From Kaistia dalseonensis (lineage in GTDB: Bacteria > Pseudomonadota > Alphaproteobacteria > Rhizobiales > Kaistiaceae): a stretch of 64,000 nucleotides of DNA. Shown in pieces: positions 42,101 through 51,250 of the stretch. Position 1 is the stretch's first letter. Each line of letters opens with the position of its first letter. The translations under genes and the position numbers were made by a program. A model generated the notes under the pieces. It searched no databases, was not told the DNA's origin, and worked only from the letters and a program-made list of their open reading frames with translations. The stretch covers positions 1-64,000 of the forward strand of contig NZ_JAUSVO010000005.1 in the NCBI RefSeq assembly GCF_030814715.1, written 5' to 3'.

Positions 42101-43639
42101 TTAGGCCTCGATTTCCATCATGCGCCGGCCCCTGCCCCGCTTGCGCGCCGGGCGCGGCTTCTTCAGAGCCACGAAGGTGATCAGCGCGGCGGCGAAAGTG
42201 ATCGTGCCGCAGATCAGCATCGTCATGTGGAACGCGTGGCCATAGGCTGCTGCGAAGGCGGCGTGCGAGAGACCGGGCGCCAGCGTCGCCGCCTGCTCGA
42301 AGGCGCCGCTCGCCACCGCCAGCGCGACCTCACCGACCGCCGCGTCCGGCAGTTGACCGGCCAGCCCGCCACCGACGAAGCCCGCCAGAACCGCGCTGAT
42401 GACCGCGATCGCCACGGTCTCGCCGGCAACGCGCATCGTGCCGAATATGCCCGTGGCCATGCCGGCCCGTTCGGTCGGGACGACGGAGATGGCGAGATCG
42501 TCCATCAGGCCCCAGGGCATGCCCGCGCCGGTGCCGACGAGGAGGAGCGGCAGCACGAAGGCGAAGGTCGAGGCGCCGGGCGCGATGGCGGCGAGCCAGG
42601 CAATGCCGATCGCCGACAGCACCAGGCCGCCGGCCGCCAGCATTCCCGAAGGCACCCAGCGCGTCAGATTTGCGGCGAGGAAGGGCACGATCGCGATCGG
42701 CGCGGAGAGCGGCAGCATCATCAGCCCCGCCTGCAACTCGCTATAGCCCTCGACCCGGATGAAGCGGATCGGCAGCAGGAAGAGCGGCACGACGAAGGAA
42801 TAGGCGACCGCGACCGGCAGCGCCTGCACGCCGACGAAACGGGCATAGCGGAAGAGCGAGAGATCGAGCATCGGGCGGACCTGCAGCCGCTCGATCGCGA
42901 TGAAGACGATGAGGAAGATCGCCGCGAACGCCAGCAGGCCGATCACCAGCGGATGCGCCCAGCCGAGCTCCGGCGCCTCGACGAGGCCGAAGGTCAGCGT
43001 TACCAGCATGGCCGTGAACGTCGCCGCGCCAAAACCGTCGATCCGCGTCGCGCCGGGATCGCGGGTCTCGCGGAGTTGCGGCACACCGATGGCGAGGATC
43101 AGCACGCCGGCGGCGGCGGAGATGAAGAAAATCGCGCGCCAGCCGAGCGTCGCGATCAGCCCGCCGGCGATGATCGGGCCGAAGGCTATGCCGATGCCGA
43201 AGCCCGACCCGATGAGCCCGAGCGCCCGCGTCCGCGCCGGCCCCTCGAATTCCTGCGCAAGCGCCGCGAAGCCTGCCGAGAGCGCCAGCGCGCCCGAAAT
43301 GCCCTGCAGCCCGCGCAGCAGGTCGAGCGTCAGAACATTGGGCGCGAGGCCGATCGCGAGCGAGACGAGCGTGAAGCCCGTGATCCCGATCGTGAAGATC
43401 TTCTTGCGGCCATACTGGTCGGCGAGCGCGCCGCCGAGCATGACGGAGGAACCGACGGCGAGCATGAAGCCGTTGATGATCCAGGCGAGCGCGGTGACGC
43501 TGCCGCCGAGATCCTCCCCGATCGAGCGGAGGGCCACGGCGGGACCGGTGAACGAGATCGGGATCGTCACGGCAACGAGAAAGATGGCGGCGAGAATGAG
43601 CGACTTGCTCCTCGCCGCATCGGGGGATGCGCGGGTCAT
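42101..43639 (-). CDS. MFS drug-efflux transporter, DHA2 family
   Basis: From ATG at 43639 the product is 512 residues with 12-14 membrane segments. Motif A is in GGALADQYGRKKIFTIGITG, motif C-like in GISGALALSAGFAALAQEFE and GSGFGIGIAFGPIIAGGLIA. EmrB/QacA-type transporters use the proton gradient to export lipophilic compounds. The C-terminal tail is basic (RKRGRGRRMMEIEA). It is divergent from a TetR gene, the standard regulated exporter arrangement. Confidence 0.92.
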   Translation of the reverse strand: MTRASPDAARSKSLILAAIFLVAVTIPISFTGPAVALRSIGEDLGGSVTALAWIINGFMLAVGSSVMLGGALADQYGRKKIFTIGITGFTLVSLAIGLAPNVLTLDLLRGLQGISGALALSAGFAALAQEFEGPARTRALGLIGSGFGIGIAFGPIIAGGLIATLGWRAIFFISAAAGVLILAIGVPQLRETRDPGATRIDGFGAATFTAMLVTLTFGLVEAPELGWAHPLVIGLLAFAAIFLIVFIAIERLQVRPMLDLSLFRYARFVGVQALPVAVAYSFVVPLFLLPIRFIRVEGYSELQAGLMMLPLSAPIAIVPFLAANLTRWVPSGMLAAGGLVLSAIGIAWLAAIAPGASTFAFVLPLLLVGTGAGMPWGLMDDLAISVVPTERAGMATGIFGTMRVAGETVAIAVISAVLAGFVGGGLAGQLPDAAVGEVALAVASGAFEQAATLAPGLSHAAFAAAYGHAFHMTMLICGTITFAAALITFVALKKPRPARKRGRGRRMMEIEA

Positions 43640-43744
43640 GATGGTCTCACTATGTGTTGGTCTGGCGCCGGGGCACCGATCGAAGATGGCGAAGCGCGCG
43701 ACGGGAGAGGCGTCGCGCGCTTTGGAGGTCACCACCGCTCCTCA

Positions 43745-43823
43745 TTTCTGTGAGGATCGATACACAAATGATAAGCGCTTGATTCCGCCCGTCAAGACCT
43801 TTATTTAGTGATCGTCACAGAAA
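43745..43823. promoter_or_regulatory. Inverted repeat pair in the MFS-TetR intergenic region
   Basis: TTTCTGTGAGGATC (43745-43758) and the complement of GATCGTCACAGAAA (43810-43823) match in 13 of 14 positions and face each other across 51 bases. Each arm lies near one promoter; the right arm also holds GTGA-TCG-TCAC. Likely operators for the TetR product. Confidence 0.6.
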
Positions 43824-43833
43824 AGAAATCGAC

Positions 43834-44445
43834 ATGACAGCACGAGGCCGCCCAAGGAGTTTCGATCGCGCCGTCGCCCTTGAAAAGGCGATGGAGGTGT
43901 TCTGGGCGCGCGGCTATGCGGGCGCGTCGATCGCGGAGTTGACCGAGGTGATGGGCATCAATTCGCCGAGCCTCTATGCCGCCTTCGGTTCCAAGGAGGA
44001 GCTGTTCAAGGAGGCGGTGGCGCTCTATGTCGCGACCGACGATTCCTGCACGCTGCAAATGCTGGAAGGCGACCTGACGACGCGGGATTCGATCGCCGCC
44101 ATGCTCGCCGTCAATGCCCGCTCCTGCCTGCTGCCCGACCGTCCATCCGGCTGCTTCCTGATGATCGGCGCCACCAATGGCGGGCCGGAGACCGATGCCG
44201 CGCAGCAATATCTTTGCGACAAGCGCAAGGACATGGCAGCCCGCATCCGCGCCCGGCTGGAGCGTGGCGTCGCCGATGGCGAACTGCCGGCGGGCCTCAA
44301 TCTCGACCGGATCGCTGCCTATTTCGCGACCGTGATCAAGGGCATGTCGATCGAGGCCCGCGACGGCGCCGACGCCGAGACGCTGGCCGCCGTCGCCCGC
44401 AGCGCCATGTTCGGCTGGGACGCCATCACCTCGACGCAGGGTTGA
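43834..44445 (+). CDS. TetR/AcrR-family regulator
   Basis: A 203-residue repressor. HTH region: GRPRSFDRAVALEKAMEVFW, GYAGASIAELTEVMGINSPS, LYAAFGSKEELFKEAVALYV. The C-terminal part (MLAVNARSCLLPDRPSGCFL) is the ligand domain type seen in regulators of divergent MFS exporters. It is probably controlled by the inverted repeats in the upstream spacer. Confidence 0.93.
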   Translation: MTARGRPRSFDRAVALEKAMEVFWARGYAGASIAELTEVMGINSPSLYAAFGSKEELFKEAVALYVATDDSCTLQMLEGDLTTRDSIAAMLAVNARSCLLPDRPSGCFLMIGATNGGPETDAAQQYLCDKRKDMAARIRARLERGVADGELPAGLNLDRIAAYFATVIKGMSIEARDGADAETLAAVARSAMFGWDAITSTQG

Positions 44446-44454
44446 GGCCGGCCC

Positions 44455-45183
44455 TTACCAGGGCGTCTCCCCGCTCGCCTCGACGAAACGTCCCGAGACG
44501 GCATCCTCCCCCTGCAATGCGAACGCGACCGGCAGCCGCGCGCCCTGCTCGGGCGTGAGGAATCCGAGGCCCGTCATGTCCGTCTTCACGAAGCCCGGGC
44601 TCACCGAATTCACGGCGATGCGTGTATCGCGCAATTCCTCGCTGAGCTGGACGGTCAGCATGTTGAGCGCGGCCTTGGAGGCGTTGTAGCCGATCAGCCG
44701 CGCCGCATAGTAAGGCGACGAAGGATCGCCATTGCCGGCGAGCGATCCGAGCGAGCTCGACAGGTTGACGATCCGGCCCGCGGCCGACCGGCGCAGCAAG
44801 GGCAGCATCGCCTGCGTCACCGCCAGCGTGCCGATGAAATTCGTCTCCAGGATGCGCCGGACGGCCCTGGTCGTGGCGACGCTGGGCGGTCCGTCGCCCT
44901 CATCCACGATGCCGGCATTGTTGACGAGGATATCGAGCCTTCCATGCCGTGTGGCGATCTCGGCCGCCGCGGCGGCGATTCCCGCCTCGTCGGTCAGGTC
45001 CAGCCTGACGAACTCGGCCTCCAGACCCTGAGCAGCCAAATCCGCGACGGCTGCCATGCCGCGATCGGGATCGCGCGCGCCGATGATCATGGTGACGCCC
45101 GCTTCGGCGAGTTGGCGGGCAATCTCCAGCCCGATGCCCTTGTTGGCTCCGGTGACGAGCGCGATGCGAGCGGGTTCGATCAT
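44455..45183 (-). CDS. Short-chain dehydrogenase/reductase
   Basis: A 242-residue classical SDR from ATG at 45183. NAD(P) motif VTGANKGIGLEIARQLAEAG, then LDILVNNAGIVDEGDG and the active-site Ser in VNLSSSLGSLAGNG, with Tyr-x3-Lys in IGYNASKAALNMLTVQLSEE. SPGFVKTDMTGLG closes the fold. Substrate unknown. It is divergent from the TetR gene at 45257. Confidence 0.93.
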   Translation of the reverse strand: MIEPARIALVTGANKGIGLEIARQLAEAGVTMIIGARDPDRGMAAVADLAAQGLEAEFVRLDLTDEAGIAAAAAEIATRHGRLDILVNNAGIVDEGDGPPSVATTRAVRRILETNFIGTLAVTQAMLPLLRRSAAGRIVNLSSSLGSLAGNGDPSSPYYAARLIGYNASKAALNMLTVQLSEELRDTRIAVNSVSPGFVKTDMTGLGFLTPEQGARLPVAFALQGEDAVSGRFVEASGETPW

Positions 45184-45226
45184 GTGTGGATCCCTGGAAG
45201 CTGGTGTGGATGAGGCGCCCAGTATA

Positions 45227-45240
45227 TGAAGGATCATTCA
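45227..45240. promoter_or_regulatory. TetR operator candidate between SDR and TetR
   Basis: TGAAGGATCATTCA is a near-perfect palindrome (12 of 14 positions) located midway between two divergent starts, 16 bases before the TetR ATG. Confidence 0.6.
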
Positions 45241-45256
45241 GCTTGAGGATTCGCTT

Positions 45257-45952
45257 ATGGCGACGGTGCCGCCGGCCCATCTGACCCCGCGGAAAAGGCC
45301 GCGCCAGGCGCGGGCGACGGTCACGGTCGACGCGATTTTCGAGGCGACCATTCAGGTTTTGCTGGCCGATGGCCCCAACCGGCTGACGACGACACGCGTC
45401 GCGCAGCGCGCCGGCGTTTCCGTCGGCACGATGTACCAGTATTTTCCGCACAAGCAGGCACTGCTCTACGCTCTGAACGAGCGCTATCTGGAGATTGTCG
45501 CCGAAAAAGTGGAGCGAGCCTGCGAGGCCCAGCATGGCGCCTCGATCGGGCAGATGGTCGATGCACTCGTCGGCGCCTATTGGGAGGCGAAGACCGTTCG
45601 AAGCGACGTCACCCGCGCGCTCTATCGTTCCGCCGTCGAACTCGACACCGAATCCCTGATCGAGGCCTTCGGGCGCCGGGTCGATGCCGCCACGGCAGCC
45701 ATGCTCGCGAGCGCCGCGGATGCGGATTTCGCCGACCCGTCCGTGGTCAATACCACGCTCCTGACGGCCATCTTCGGAGCCGTCCGCAGTGTCTTCGAGC
45801 GCAATCTGCCGTCGGCGCTCGGCGGCGAGGTGCGCGGGCAATTGGTGGTGATGTGCCGTTCCTATCTGGAGGCTGTCAAAAAGGAGCCTGAGCGTGCTGC
45901 CCCGGGCGGACCGGCCACCGCCAATCGGACTGTGATAGATGATGCCGGATGA
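45257..45952 (+). CDS. TetR-family regulator
   Basis: A 231-residue regulator. The HTH is PRQARATVTVDAIFEATIQV, LTTTRVAQRAGVSVGTMYQY, FPHKQALLYALNERYLEIVA. The C-terminal domain (LYRSAVELDTESLIEAFGRR) is of the common AefR/TetR_C type. It is probably the repressor of the divergent SDR gene; the target site lies between them. Confidence 0.93.
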   Translation: MATVPPAHLTPRKRPRQARATVTVDAIFEATIQVLLADGPNRLTTTRVAQRAGVSVGTMYQYFPHKQALLYALNERYLEIVAEKVERACEAQHGASIGQMVDALVGAYWEAKTVRSDVTRALYRSAVELDTESLIEAFGRRVDAATAAMLASAADADFADPSVVNTTLLTAIFGAVRSVFERNLPSALGGEVRGQLVVMCRSYLEAVKKEPERAAPGGPATANRTVIDDAG

Positions 45953-45980
45953 AAATTCGCCCGGCCGTGACAAAGCCGGT

Positions 45981-46006
45981 GTAACAATCGCCCGCGCGTG
46001 TGCGAA
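45981..46006 (+). promoter_or_regulatory. ECF sigma autoregulatory promoter
   Basis: GTAACA (45981-45986), a 16-base spacer and CGAA (46003-46006) fit the Caulobacter SigF promoter consensus GTAACC-N16-CGAA. It lies 22 bases before the ECF sigma start. Confidence 0.75.
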
Positions 46007-46027
46007 TTCCTCTTCGGGACGATATCG

Positions 46028-46576
46028 ATGAACGATCGCGAACGAGGTTGGGCCTTGATGATGCAGGCCGCGCTCGCCGGCGATCAACTGGCCTATGACA
46101 GGCTGTTGCGTGAGCTCGCGCCCGCCATCCGCGCGGTGGCGCGGCGCCGTTTCGCGTCGATGGGCGTCTCGGCCAGCGAAAGCGAGGACGTCGTGCAGGA
46201 AACGCTGCTCGCGATCCATCTGAAGCGCCACACATGGCGGACCGGCGACCCGCTCGGGCCATGGCTCTGGACGATCGCGCGCAACAAACTGGTTGACCAT
46301 ATGCGCCGGCGCGGGCGGCGGATCGAGGTGCCGATCGAGGATTTCGCCGAGATCCTTCCGGCCGCAAACGAGCGCCCGGCCACGGACGCGGCCGATGTCG
46401 ACCGCCATCTCGCTTTGCTGCCGGAAAAGCAGCGGGCGATCCTGAAGGCGGTGGCGGTCGAGGGCGCATCGATCGGCGAGGCGGCGGCGCGGATGCGCAT
46501 GACGCCGGGCGCGGTGCGCGTCGCCCTGCATCGGGGCTTCGCGCGGCTCGCGGAAAAGCTCAGGGCGGACGAATGA
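46028..46576 (+). CDS. ECF RNA polymerase sigma factor, SigF/NrsF-type
   Basis: From ATG at 46028 the product is 182 residues. Region 2: QAALAGDQLAYDRLLRELAP, SESEDVVQETLLAIHLKRHT, WLWTIARNKLVDHMRRRGRR. Region 4: LALLPEKQRAILKAVAVEGA, SIGEAAARMRMTPGAVRVAL. The gene is followed by a DUF1109/NrsF anti-sigma, the pair known from Caulobacter SigF that reacts to heavy metals and oxidation. The upstream motif suggests self-regulation. Confidence 0.93.
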   Translation: MNDRERGWALMMQAALAGDQLAYDRLLRELAPAIRAVARRRFASMGVSASESEDVVQETLLAIHLKRHTWRTGDPLGPWLWTIARNKLVDHMRRRGRRIEVPIEDFAEILPAANERPATDAADVDRHLALLPEKQRAILKAVAVEGASIGEAAARMRMTPGAVRVALHRGFARLAEKLRADE

Positions 46577-46592
46577 TGACGGGACCAGGACA

Positions 46593-47228
46593 GTGAAAAC
46601 CGAAGACCTCATCCGCGGCCTTTCAGCCGACAGCAGCAGGCGCCCCGGCCTCGGCGCGGGCCTCGCGCTTGCGCTTGGCCCCGGCCTGCTCGGCTCAATG
46701 CTGCTGTTCACGTTGCTGCTGCGCCTGCGGCCGGACCTCGCCGAGATCCTGGCCGAGCCGCGCCTGATCCTGAAATTCGCCGTGACGCTGACGCTGGCGG
46801 CGGCGGCATCGGCGCTGGTGCTGCGGCTCTCGCGGCCGGGCGCCGATCCGAGGCCGGGCCTCGCTGCCCTGCTCGTTCCGCTCGCCATTCTCGCGATCGG
46901 CGTCGGCGGCGAGATGGCGGCGACGCCCGAGTCGAGCTGGATGACGGGTCTCATCGGCCATAATGCGCGTTTCTGCGTCGCGCTGATCCCCCTCATCAGC
47001 GCGCCGCTCCTGGGCGCGGCGCTGCTCGCGCTGAAGCGCGGGGCGCCGACGCGGCCGGCGCTCGCGGGTGCGGCCGCCGGCCTCGTCGCGGGCGGGATCG
47101 GCGCCGCGCTCTACGCGCTCCACTGCACCGACGATTCCCCGCTCTTCGTGCTCACCTGGTACACGCTCGGCATCGCCATCGTGACCGCCGCCGGCGCCCT
47201 GATCGGCCGCCGCCTGCTCGCCTGGTAG
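46593..47228 (+). CDS. nrsF: NrsF-like anti-sigma factor (DUF1109)
   Basis: A 211-residue membrane protein with about six segments (LGPGLLGSMLLFTLLLRLRP, LKFAVTLTLAAAASALVLRL, LLVPLAILAIGVGGEMAATP, LISAPLLGAALLALKRG, AGLVAGGIGAALYALHC, YTLGIAIVTAAGALIGRRLL). Two cysteines, in NARFCVALIP (Cys128) and YALHCTDDSP (Cys178), match the two conserved Cys that sense metals in Caulobacter NrsF. The start is 16 bases after the sigma stop. Confidence 0.9.
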   Translation: MKTEDLIRGLSADSSRRPGLGAGLALALGPGLLGSMLLFTLLLRLRPDLAEILAEPRLILKFAVTLTLAAAASALVLRLSRPGADPRPGLAALLVPLAILAIGVGGEMAATPESSWMTGLIGHNARFCVALIPLISAPLLGAALLALKRGAPTRPALAGAAAGLVAGGIGAALYALHCTDDSPLFVLTWYTLGIAIVTAAGALIGRRLLAW

Positions 47229-47454
47229 GCGACGCTCAGGCGATCGATTTCGGCTGCAGCAGGTCGGCTCATGGCACAGTTTTGCTCCCAATAATGGCAT
47301 GGCCACGACGTAGGTCAGGTCATGGTTATGCGATAGTATATCTACATCGGAATTGCGCAGTTGCCCGCGCTCGATATTGTGCGAAATAGTGGCATATATT
47401 ACTAATTGGGGCTAGGGCAAGTACGCGCATACATTATATTCCGAGTACGACAAT

Positions 47455-47994
47455 ATGCCTATTATAGAACAATTCACCAATGCTGAAGAATTTTGGCATG
47501 GCATGGTCAAACCGGACTACAATGAATACTTAGGTCAGAAGGCAAGCCTGCGACTCGCCTTGCATCTGGCAAACTCTCTATTTCATATGTCCGATTGGGT
47601 ATTTCATTCGCATGAAAATGACGTGAGGTCAGCATACACACTTAAGGGCAAAGCAGGGCAGATCGTGGCAGTCGCTTGCGAGAAGGACTTTGCGACTGCG
47701 CTAGAGCAGACATGTGATGACTTTGGTCGTATCCGGGGAATTGCAAATGCCGGGAAGCACCTGAAGCTCGCTCCGGGCGGCATCCGGCCTGTCCAAAATG
47801 CACCGAGCAATGCCGCGAACACGAGATCGCAATCGACTGGTTTCGGCAGGGGCCGATATGGGACCGGGCCCTGGGGTGGAACTCCACGTGTCATTCTGGC
47901 TGACCCCAATGGCAATTACTTGGAGTTCCAATCCATCGCAGAGAAAGTCTACCAAATGTGGGAACAGGAACTTGCGACTCGTGGCTGGTGGTAA
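47455..47994 (+). CDS. Hypothetical protein in AT-rich insert
   Basis: A 179-residue protein, starting MPIIEQFTNAEEFWHGMVKP. It has ALHLANSLFHMSDWVFHSHE, IVAVACEKDFATALEQTCDD and FGRIRGIANAGKHLKLAPGG, a His/Cys pattern I do not recognise, then NYLEFQSIAEKVYQMWEQEL near the C-terminus. Upstream 47229-47454 and the gene itself are clearly more AT-rich than the surroundings, a sign of transfer. The pattern NAGKHLKL with the following Gly-rich linker is found in some short uncharacterised proteins near mobile elements. Function unknown. Confidence 0.65.
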   Translation: MPIIEQFTNAEEFWHGMVKPDYNEYLGQKASLRLALHLANSLFHMSDWVFHSHENDVRSAYTLKGKAGQIVAVACEKDFATALEQTCDDFGRIRGIANAGKHLKLAPGGIRPVQNAPSNAANTRSQSTGFGRGRYGTGPWGGTPRVILADPNGNYLEFQSIAEKVYQMWEQELATRGWW

Positions 47995-48009
47995 CGTTAT
48001 ATAGCCGGC

Positions 48010-48142
48010 GAATACAGCCTGCGTGCGGAGCCAGTTCTCGACGGCGTTCTCTCGTTCCTGCAGGGCCCGCAGGCCTTCGCGAAGACTTCGCTCTTTAAGC
48101 ATAGTCGCCGCTGGACACACGCGCTTTCACCAGTTTAGCCAT
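48010..48142 (-). pseudogene. Decayed parD antitoxin gene
   Basis: From ATG at 48142 the minus strand reads MAKLVKARVSSGDYA and then hits TAA. In the next frame it continues SLREGLRALQERENAVENWL and RTQ. Together these reproduce the typical ParD order (RVxSGxYAS, then REGLRALxERExAVExWL), interrupted by a frameshift. No parE toxin follows; the AT-rich insert lies where the toxin would be. Confidence 0.7.
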
Positions 48143-48356
48143 TTCCAGCGGCCGCGTATGGCACGGGTGCGCCATGACTGGCTGCTGCGGGTCTTCGCGG
48201 CTGAGGCGTCCCGCGCTACAAATCCTGACTGACGCGGCGACTCGATCAGCGAATATCGGATCGTCGCCCGCGCGCCGCGCGAGGCGATGCGGTACCGTCG
48301 GGGCCGGAGCCGCTCGGACCGTTCTTTCGTCGATCAACCCAAAGGAAGGCGTCACC

Positions 48357-48560
48357 ATGGCCGACACCCCAACGCTGCAGCTTTACCTCCCCGAGCCGCT
48401 TCTGGCCGCGATCAACGCCTTCCGTCGCGAGAAGCTCGCGAGCGAATCCGAGACCGATGCGATCACCGCCATCCTGTCGGACTGGTTGACCGCGCATGGC
48501 TATTTCCGCAACGAGGACGGCACGCGGCCGGAGAATCTGAACGCTGAAAATGACGGCTGA
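48357..48560 (+). CDS. Small hypothetical protein
   Basis: A 67-residue protein MADTPTLQLYLPEPLLAAIN, then AFRREKLASESETDAITAIL and SDWLTAHGYFRNED. The pattern (short strand, helix, helix) resembles a ribbon-helix-helix protein, as in small DNA-binding or antitoxin proteins. AAGGA lies 11 bases before the ATG. Function unknown. The upstream region 47995-48356 holds only the parD remnant. Confidence 0.6.
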   Translation: MADTPTLQLYLPEPLLAAINAFRREKLASESETDAITAILSDWLTAHGYFRNEDGTRPENLNAENDG

Positions 48561-48663
48561 TGCCGGGCGCCAAACGCGGAACGTTAAGGTTCGGGGAAGT
48601 CGAACGTGGTAACCTGAAGTGGAGGAGCGACAGCAGGTCGGCTCCCATTCGTGGAGGAACGTC

Positions 48664-48957
48664 ATGTCATCGACGTTGAAGACAATCAGGTTCGCATTTC
48701 TTTCGCTCGCCCTCGTGCTCGGCGCGCTCTTCACCGGAGCGATCGTCACCAGCACCCCGAGCAAGGCCGTGGTCTATTGCGCGGCGGGCGTCTACAGGGC
48801 CGGCTGCGTCGCGCGGCCCGTCGTGCCGCCGGCACGCGTCGTCTATTGCACCGGCCCCGGCTATCCGCGCGGCTGCGTCGTTCGCCCCGCCGCTCCCCGC
48901 CATGTCGTCTATTGCACGCGCGTCGGCTATCCGCGCGGCTGCGTGATGCGGTACTGA
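48664..48957 (+). CDS. Exported Cys-repeat protein
   Basis: A 97-residue protein with signal peptide (MSSTLKTIRFAFLSLALVLG, ALFTGAIVTS). Three tandem units follow: VVYCAAGVYRAGCVARP, VVYCTGPGYPRGCVVRP and VVYCTRVGYPRGCVMRY. Each unit has two Cys in a Y-C-x9-C spacing. GGAGG lies upstream of the ATG. The family is common in small secreted alphaproteobacterial proteins; the role is unknown. Confidence 0.8.
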   Translation: MSSTLKTIRFAFLSLALVLGALFTGAIVTSTPSKAVVYCAAGVYRAGCVARPVVPPARVVYCTGPGYPRGCVVRPAAPRHVVYCTRVGYPRGCVMRY

Positions 48958-49025
48958 CCGCCCGATCCCCGATCGGAACCCGAAGGCCGAGCCGTGACCT
49001 TCGGACAATGCATGGGATGGCCGCC

Positions 49026-50111
49026 TCAGAGCACGCGGCCATCCGCGCCGAACAGGTGGCAGAAGGCGGGATCGAGGCCGAGCGGCACCATCGATCCCGG
49101 ACGGATGGCAAGCTGGCCGGCGCTCGATACGGTGAGCACATCGCCCTGGTCGAGCGCCGTGTGGAGGATTGTCTCCCCGCCGAGTTGCTCGACATGCTGC
49201 ACCCGCGCCAATCCGAGGCTGGCCGGCCCGGCATTCTCACCGAGCACGACATGCTCCGGCCTGACGCCCATCATCAGCGCCTCGTCCGGCCCGGTGACCG
49301 CGAGCCTCCGGCCGAGATCGAGCGTGCGCCCGGCGACGCTGATGGTATGGCCGCCCGAGGCCGCGCTGTCGAGGCGGGCGGGCAGGAAGTTCATCTTCGG
49401 GCTGCCGAGAAAGCCGGCGACGAACTGGTTGGCCGGCCGGTTATAGAGATCGAGCGGCGCGCCGACCTGCATGACGCGGCCATCGCGCAGCACGACGATC
49501 TTGTCGGCCATGGTCATCGCCTCGACCTGGTCATGCGTCACATAGATCATCGTATTGCCGAGCGTCTGATGCAGCTTGGCGATCTCGAGCCGCATCTGGA
49601 CGCGCAGTTCGGCGTCGAGATTGGAGAGCGGCTCGTCGAAGAGGAAGATCTTCGGTTCGCGCACGATGGCGCGGCCAATGGCGACGCGCTGGCGCTGCCC
49701 GCCGGAAAGCGCCTTGGGCCGGCGCTGCAAGAGATGCTGGATTTGCAATATGTCGGCCGCCTGCGCCACGCGCTGGTCGATCTCGGCGCGCTTGTAGCCG
49801 GCCGTCTCCAGCCCGAAGGCGAGGTTCTTGTAGACCGACATGTGCGGATAGAGCGCATAGGACTGGAACACCATGGCGATGCCGCGCTTCGAGGCCGGCA
49901 CGCCGTTCATCCGGTCGGCATCGATGAAGAGATCGCCGCCTGATATCTCCTCCAGCCCGGCGATCATGCGCAGCAGGGTCGATTTTCCGCAGCCCGATGG
50001 CCCGACGAAGACAGTGAACTCGCCCGGCTCGATGGTCAGGTCGATGCCGTGGATCGCCTGCAGAGTGCCGTAGCTCTTGACGATCTGCCTGAGCTCGATG
50101 CGTGTGGCCAT
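49026..50111 (-). CDS. ugpC: Sugar ABC transporter ATP-binding protein, UgpC/MsmX type
   Basis: A 361-residue ATPase. Walker A GPSGCGKSTLLRMI, Q-loop VFQSYALYPHMSVYKNLAFG, signature ALSGGQRQRVAIGRAI, Walker B FLFDEPLSNLDAEL and switch His in YVTHDQVEAMTMAD. The C-terminal TOBE domain (GVRPEHVVLGENAG) is MsmX/UgpC-like. It energises the import of the sugar by the two permeases encoded upstream in the same operon. Confidence 0.95.
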   Translation of the reverse strand: MATRIELRQIVKSYGTLQAIHGIDLTIEPGEFTVFVGPSGCGKSTLLRMIAGLEEISGGDLFIDADRMNGVPASKRGIAMVFQSYALYPHMSVYKNLAFGLETAGYKRAEIDQRVAQAADILQIQHLLQRRPKALSGGQRQRVAIGRAIVREPKIFLFDEPLSNLDAELRVQMRLEIAKLHQTLGNTMIYVTHDQVEAMTMADKIVVLRDGRVMQVGAPLDLYNRPANQFVAGFLGSPKMNFLPARLDSAASGGHTISVAGRTLDLGRRLAVTGPDEALMMGVRPEHVVLGENAGPASLGLARVQHVEQLGGETILHTALDQGDVLTVSSAGQLAIRPGSMVPLGLDPAFCHLFGADGRVL

Positions 50112-50138
50112 GCGAATACTCCCAGAATGGCGAACCTG

Positions 50139-51212
<1,074 letters not shown>

Positions 51213-51250
51213 GTCTCTCATTTCCAATGTCGGTCGGTCCCGCGCCGCGT

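Noticed and set aside
42053-43753. 566-codon plus-strand frame antisense to the MFS transporter
   Set aside because: Arg/Asp/Gln-rich shadow of a recognised membrane protein gene.
44900-46996. 698-codon minus-strand open frame across TetR and sigma genes
   Set aside because: Overlaps three recognised genes on the other strand and shows no family motifs.
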